Shown piece by piece: positions 61,348 through 64,000 of a stretch of DNA of 64,000 bases. Origin of the DNA: Diphasiastrum complanatum. Lineage: Eukaryota; Streptophyta; Lycopodiopsida; Lycopodiales; Lycopodiaceae. A program made the position numbers and the translations under genes. The stretch spans positions 23,191,367 through 23,255,366 of the forward strand of contig CM055098.1 in assembly GCA_029204225.1 (NCBI GenBank). Reading direction: 5' to 3'. Numbering within the stretch: position 1 is the stretch's first letter; each line of letters starts with the position of its first letter. The notes beneath the pieces were generated by a model. That model was given only the letters and a program-made list of their open reading frames with translations, did no database searches and had not been told where the DNA came from.

Positions 61348-61764
61348 TGTTAGGAATTAATGTTTATCTGATACCCCTTAATGATAGTTTGGCCATGCCT
61401 GCGTGCTATTTTTAGGGGCCATTCTATTTATAGTAAACTCATTTTTAAGGCTTTTGCATGTAGGTGGGCGCACTACAAATAGATTAGGATCTATTTAATA
61501 CTTAGGTCATTTTTGGTCTTTACCAAATATAGGTAGTATTATTAGCAATTAGCTTTTGCTATTTTGCTATTTGCTTTAGGCTCTTAGCTTTTCTCATTCA
61601 TTAGAGAAGCTATTTAAATAGGCTGGCACCCCACCACAATCATTCTATTATGCTAGAGCAATTGCTCAATTCTCCTATGATCTAAATTCTCTCTATGCTT
61701 GGTTTTGTGTGAGTGCTAGTAGGACTAGTATCTTCATCTAGAATTTGTGTCACAAATTCTGACA
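61348..61764 (+). repeat. 3' LTR (417 bp)
   Basis: TGTTAGGAATTAATG to CAAATTCTGACA; pairs with 56332-56618 and is followed by the GCACC duplication. Confidence 0.95.
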
Positions 61765-61769
61765 GCACC

Positions 61770-62340
61770 CTAGACCTGTTGGTTGTGGAGCCTGATTATC
61801 TTCCTACTTCGGAGATCTTGGTTCAACCACACGTTTGATTTCCAGTTCCTGATGGGTGTGTGTGTTGGGGGGGGGGGGGGGAGGGGCGCTTACCCCACCC
61901 ACTTGTGTTGTCGGGGTTCCAGGAGGTTTGAGTGCAATGCCCCTGAGGAGAAATTTTTTGAAAAATGTCTTTTGAAATGTTGTAAGTTTGTAGTCAATCT
62001 GGACCGTTTGCAAGTCTACCTGTTCAAATTTTGTTTTCTACTATTTTTATTGGTTTTAAAATGTGTTTGCATTTTTTAAAAACTTAAAAAAATTTCAGTT
62101 AAATTAACTAAAAAAATATACATTGTGTATATAATACACATATCATAGTTGCATAGCATTTCTAGAAACGCGTTTTTGGATTTTACCAGCGTTTCTCATA
62201 AACGTGTTCTTTTTTTTTATTTTTTTGTGGGCAATAAAGGTATCAGATTAAAGCTCTGATCAAGAGCATTACATCTATATAGGTTGCCATGTGTATTGGT
62301 CACAATTAGGTTGGTCACAACATGGTCTAGGCAACTATGA
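61770..62340. other. Gene-free stretch
   Basis: Contains a G homopolymer run (about 61868-61881) and AT-rich DNA. No gene recognised. Confidence 0.5.
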
Positions 62341-62344
62341 TACA

Positions 62345-62590
62345 TAGGGATGAGGGTCCGGGCCGGATTGCCCGCGTCCGCGTCTGGCGTCCGGACCCGG
62401 ATGCATTCATTTGTTTGAAAAAAAAAACAAATGCGTCCGGGGGTCCGGTGGTCCAGACACCATTTTTTTTAATTTTTTTTTTTTAAAAAAAATTAGAAAA
62501 AAAAACGGACGCGGACGCACCCTTCAGTGCGTCCGCGTCCGGCATCCGCTTCCTTAGATACATACATACATTATATATATATATACATAC

Positions 62591-62651
<61 letters not shown>

Positions 62652-62892
62652 CATGCGCATCCGAGCCGGACGCGGACAATGTGTGTCCGCGTCCGCATCC
62701 GGCGTCCGGACCCGGACACGTCCGACCCCCGTCCAATTTTATTTTTTTTTAAAAGGCTAAATAACAATACAAAGATTAACAAAAAATTATAAAAAAAAGG
62801 GACGCGTCCGGACCTCTGGATGCACCAGGGGTGCGTCCGGGTCCGGACACGGACGCGTGTTCGGACCCAGCATCCGCTTCCTTAGATATATA

Positions 62893-62941
<49 letters not shown>

Positions 62942-63955
62942 AAGGAAGCAACCCCTGCGTCCGAACCATAGTTGCAGCGAATCGCGATTCGCTGGGTCTG
63001 CGATTCAGGGGTCGCGATTCGCGACCCAGGATCGAAAAAAAAAAAATTTGAAAAAATAGCTTATTGCTGAAATTTTTTTAGGGGATCAATGGTCAAACCA
63101 GCGTTTTGCCTCTCAGAAGTGCAGTAGATGAGGCACGAACAGATCTTATTTTCAGTAGCTATCCGGTTGTCATTTGCTCTGGTTTTCAGTAAATGTTAAT
63201 GCTACAGTTTGGACTATCAATTGTATGGATGATGATCACTTTTGCAATTGGTTCACTGGAGATGTGAGTGCAATGTACATACAGTTGGGGGCATAAATAT
63301 TGGGCCCTTCTCGGCGCGCATTTGGACCCCATTTTTATCTACAGGGGGGCGGTGGCATTTTTATCTACAGTGTCTATATAGTAGGAAGCTCTAGGGGGTT
63401 CGGGGGGGAGTAGCCCCCCGGGAAATGGGGGGTTTGGGGGGCGGTAGCCCCCCGGTGTGGGGTTTGCGGGGTTGCCGGTAGACCCCGGCCCGGACGGTAA
63501 GTCCTCTTCATGATTTGGCCTTCCAACTCCCCAAGTGAAAACACACTTTTTGGTGTTTCACACCCGAAACAGTCGGCAAACTACACAATCATAATCCCCT
63601 CTGTCAAAGCTTTCATCTGATACCCATATTGCCTAAAAAATTTCAAAAAAAAAAAAATCGATTCTACACGATTCTGGGAAAATCCCAAATCGCGAATCGG
63701 AATCGCGATTCGGGATCGCGCTGCAACTATGGTCTGAACGCACGTCCGCATCCGCCGGATACGTACGCGGCAGGGGTGCGTCCGGGTCCCCGGACGCACC
63801 CGGTATTTTTTTTTTTTGATTTTTTGTGTGTTATTTAGACAAAACAAAAAAAAAAAAACATTGGACATGTCCGACCCCTCGTCCAGGGATCAGACACGTC
63901 TAGGTCCGGGTCCGGACGCGGAATGTCCGGCCCGGACCCTCATGTCTCTATTTAT
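62345..63955. mobile_element. Nested short inverted-repeat elements rich in GGGTCCGGACGCGG
   Basis: Left end ATGAGGGTCCGGGCCGGA (about 62350) is matched by TCCGGCCCGGACCCTCAT at the right end (about 63930-63947). Further copies of GCGTCCGGGTCCGG and CATCCGCTTCCTTAGATA occur at 62510-62565, 62680-62740, 62800-62890 and, inverted, at 62935-62950. The block thus looks like several copies of one non-autonomous family nested in each other, with (TA)n at 62573-62648 and 62898-62938. Target duplications of the outer element were not found. Confidence 0.6.
62967..63731. mobile_element. hAT-like non-autonomous element (765 bp)
   Basis: Ends CATAGTTGCAGCG and CGCTGCAACTATG are perfect inverted repeats, and the flanking 8 bp are GTCCGAAC (62959-62966) and GTCTGAAC (63732-63739), one mismatch. 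Eight-base duplications and short terminal repeats are typical of hAT elements. Subterminal parts carry TCGCGATTCG repeats on both sides. The interior, including a G/C-rich block at 63330-63500, has no transposase, so the element is non-autonomous. Confidence 0.75.
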
Positions 63956-64000
63956 GTATGAAAAACAAAAAACAAAAAACAAAAAAATTCATCTATGCGT
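63956..64000. other. Window end, AT-rich
   Basis: AAAAACAAAAAAC repeats only; nothing else seen. Confidence 0.5.

Larger units (their letters stand above)
56332..61764 (+). mobile_element. Complete but decayed copia element
   Basis: 5' LTR 56332-56618, primer site 56619-56630, gag-pol 57368-61312, polypurine tract ATTAAGGGGGAG (61336-61347), 3' LTR 61348-61764. The 5-bp duplication GCACC flanks both sides (56327-56331 and 61765-61769). The 5' LTR begins TCTTAGG where the 3' LTR has TGTTAGG and lacks an internal segment of about 110-130 bp. Gag to RNase H are present in the normal order, but with frameshifts, a stop in integrase and a missing first part of the integrase core. Confidence 0.95.

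Overview
The window looks like nuclear DNA from a vascular land plant with a large, transposon-rich genome. The evidence is one recognisable host gene with plant-type introns (a SUD1/CER9-type, DOA10-class membrane ubiquitin ligase), at least seven Ty1/copia elements or remnants using the initiator-methionine tRNA primer site TGGTATCAGAGC, a CACTA-type DNA transposon remnant, and very long GA/CT, GT and TA microsatellites. I cannot place it more precisely than that. No bacterial operons, rRNA genes, CRISPR arrays or phage genes were seen.

Layout. 1-1596: no gene seen. 1597-3058: a nearly perfect long inverted repeat, one arm carrying a short tRNA-derived insertion with 17-bp target duplications. 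3430-4720: T-rich degenerate array. 4745-4975: CATCCGACG-type repeats. 4975-8060 (-): decayed copia with primer site and adjoining LTR. About 8900-13815: CACTA-type remnant with palindromic CGTCGGATTCCGACG subterminal motifs, a DUF4216-like coding tail and expanded microsatellites. 13815-15200: copia scraps (+). 15209-17915: copia 5' part (+). 18040-18620: small array of hairpins. 18686-23226 (-) and 23380-27544 (-): two bounded, internally deleted copia elements with paired LTRs and 5-bp target duplications; the second is very young. 27750-30170: copia (+) with a duplicated integrase segment. 30270-35304: an odd island with a histone-H3-fold gene remnant (-), an unrecognised spliced-looking gene (+) and a transposase-like gene (-). 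35305-39836: rearranged copia (+) with a 3' LTR. 39846-40370: Ty3/gypsy scrap. 40375-41625: probable solo LTR.

43901-51754 (-): the eight 3' exons of the SUD1/CER9-like gene, all splice junctions in phase, 1069 residues. The first exon(s), carrying the RING-CH domain, are not visible in the remaining 12 kb. That stretch, probably a long first intron or upstream region, holds a LINE-like coding tail (-), a 218-bp tandem duplication, a 21-bp hairpin and a complete but decayed copia (56332-61764, +). 62340-63955: nested short inverted-repeat elements, including a 765-bp hAT-like element with an 8-bp target duplication.

Apart from the ubiquitin ligase, almost everything recognisable is mobile-element DNA. 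Several copia copies have domains joined in non-standard order (RNase H to gag, gag to RT, protease to RT). The most unusual spot is the histone-H3-fold sequence beside two unassigned genes at 30.3-35.3 kb.
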